Positions 13,322 to 13,731 of a stretch of DNA of 13,731 bases are shown one piece after another. The notes under the pieces are model-generated. The model was given only the letters and a program-made list of their open reading frames with translations, had not been told where the DNA came from and did not search any database. The position numbers and the translations under genes are program-made. The stretch covers positions 1 through 13,731 of the forward strand of contig CAZQDA010000078.1 of the NCBI GenBank assembly GCA_964592155.1, in the 5' to 3' direction. How positions within the stretch are numbered: position 1 is the first letter of the stretch; each line of letters starts with the position of its first letter. The stretch is from Christensenella sp964592155 (GTDB lineage: Bacteria > Bacillota > Clostridia > Christensenellales > Christensenellaceae).

Positions 13322-13731
13322 TCAAACGACGATCACGCCAAGCAGTTTTGCAAGCTCCACTGCCTGCTGGACGTTTATGATCGCTCCTTTTAGCTCGTCC
13401 TGCGAGGCAATGATTCCATCAATCCGGCAATCCGTGAAATTAACGCCTTTTAAAGGCGTGTCGAAAAAATTTGCCTGTGAGAAATCCATCTGCGCAAGCG
13501 CAAGATTTTTAAGGGAGCAGCCGGAAAACTCAGCGTGATCCATTCCACAGCCGCTTATCTCCACATTTTTCAGCTTTGCGCCGTTAAAATTAGCGTAACG
13601 GAACTGACTATCAAAAATACCTATATCCTGCATGAATGAACCATGCAGGTTTGCGCCTGTGCCCTTGCAGGAATGCATTTCGCATTTGCTGAAATAAGCG
13701 TTTGAAAAATCATGATTCGAAAAATCGCAAA
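13322..13731 (-). CDS. Pentapeptide-repeat protein (5' end beyond the window)
   Basis: At least 136 codons of a pentapeptide-repeat protein, open to the right edge of the window, so its true start is not visible. Repeats of the A(D/N)LXX / xxFxx type are clear: CDFSNHDFSNAYFSKCEMHS near the edge, then GANLHGSFMQ, YANFNGAKLKNVEISG, HAEFSGCSLKNLALAQMDFS, QANFFDTPLKGVNFTD. The repeats should form a right-handed quadrilateral beta-helix. The last 30 residues (SQDELKGAIINVQQAVELAKLLGVIVV) form a non-repeat C-terminal cap, possibly helical. An ATG at 13678 is internal, because repeats continue upstream in frame. Some family members (Qnr, MfpA) mimic DNA and protect gyrase; there is no specific sign of that here and most members have unknown roles. 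Confidence 0.85.
   Translation of the reverse strand, partial: CDFSNHDFSNAYFSKCEMHSCKGTGANLHGSFMQDIGIFDSQFRYANFNGAKLKNVEISGCGMDHAEFSGCSLKNLALAQMDFSQANFFDTPLKGVNFTDCRIDGIIASQDELKGAIINVQQAVELAKLLGVIVV

Noticed and set aside
1..13731. CRISPR array, tRNA, rRNA or intact mobile element
   Set aside because: No regularly spaced repeats, cloverleaf sequences, rRNA segments or complete transposase were seen on either strand.

Overview
The window looks like chromosomal DNA of a moderate-GC, Gram-positive, probably spore-forming member of the Clostridia (Bacillota). The evidence is a Spo0A-type response regulator, purine-rich ribosome binding sites, a KtrB/KtrA potassium uptake pair, a YabE-like G5/3D wall protein next to rsmA, a MecA-like penicillin-binding protein, and a SpaA-domain surface protein with a sortase-type tail. 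I cannot name the genus. No rRNA, tRNA, CRISPR array, phage gene or intact insertion sequence is visible.

Layout. (1) 32-2026 (-): a secreted surface protein with a small leucine-rich segment, a SpaA/CnaB-like domain, a Pro/Ser/Thr stalk and an atypical sorting motif (SPRTD). (2) 2027-2577: a promoter for that gene, then decayed transposase fragments and a strong hairpin. (3) 2578-4683 (-): ktrB followed by ktrA, one operon. (4) 4684-4977: AT-rich divergent intergenic region with a candidate sigma-H promoter for spo0A. (5) 4978-5748 (+): spo0A, with unusual substitutions in its DNA-recognition helix. (6) 5749-6220: the densest non-coding region. It holds two parS-like half sites, four DnaA-box-like 9-mers in one orientation, a possible small-RNA unit ending in a terminator, and a textbook sigma-A promoter overlain by two near-identical 23-bp palindromic operators. 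(7) 6221-7665 (+): padR and a HAAS/DUF1700-like six-TM protein, translationally coupled by ATGA. (8) 7706-10122 (-): a shared bidirectional terminator, rsmA (ksgA), another bidirectional terminator, and a yabE/rpfB-like gene with a consensus promoter. (9) 10295-13265 (+): promoter, structured leader, class B PBP (MecA_N type) and an HdeD-like membrane protein. (10) 13281-13731: bidirectional terminator and the 3' part of a pentapeptide-repeat gene that runs off the right edge.

Functionally this is mostly a housekeeping, envelope and sporulation neighbourhood. KtrBA imports potassium, Spo0A controls sporulation entry, PadR-HAAS is probably a self-repressed envelope-related switch, RsmA matures 16S rRNA, and the YabE-like protein and PBP act on peptidoglycan. 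The most unusual signal is the run of DnaA-box-like and parS-like sequences directly downstream of spo0A. In Bacillus subtilis yabE, rnmV and ksgA lie near the origin, so an origin-proximal location here is plausible. No dnaA or dnaN is present, so I do not call it oriC. All family calls are from reading motifs by eye; no database search was run.
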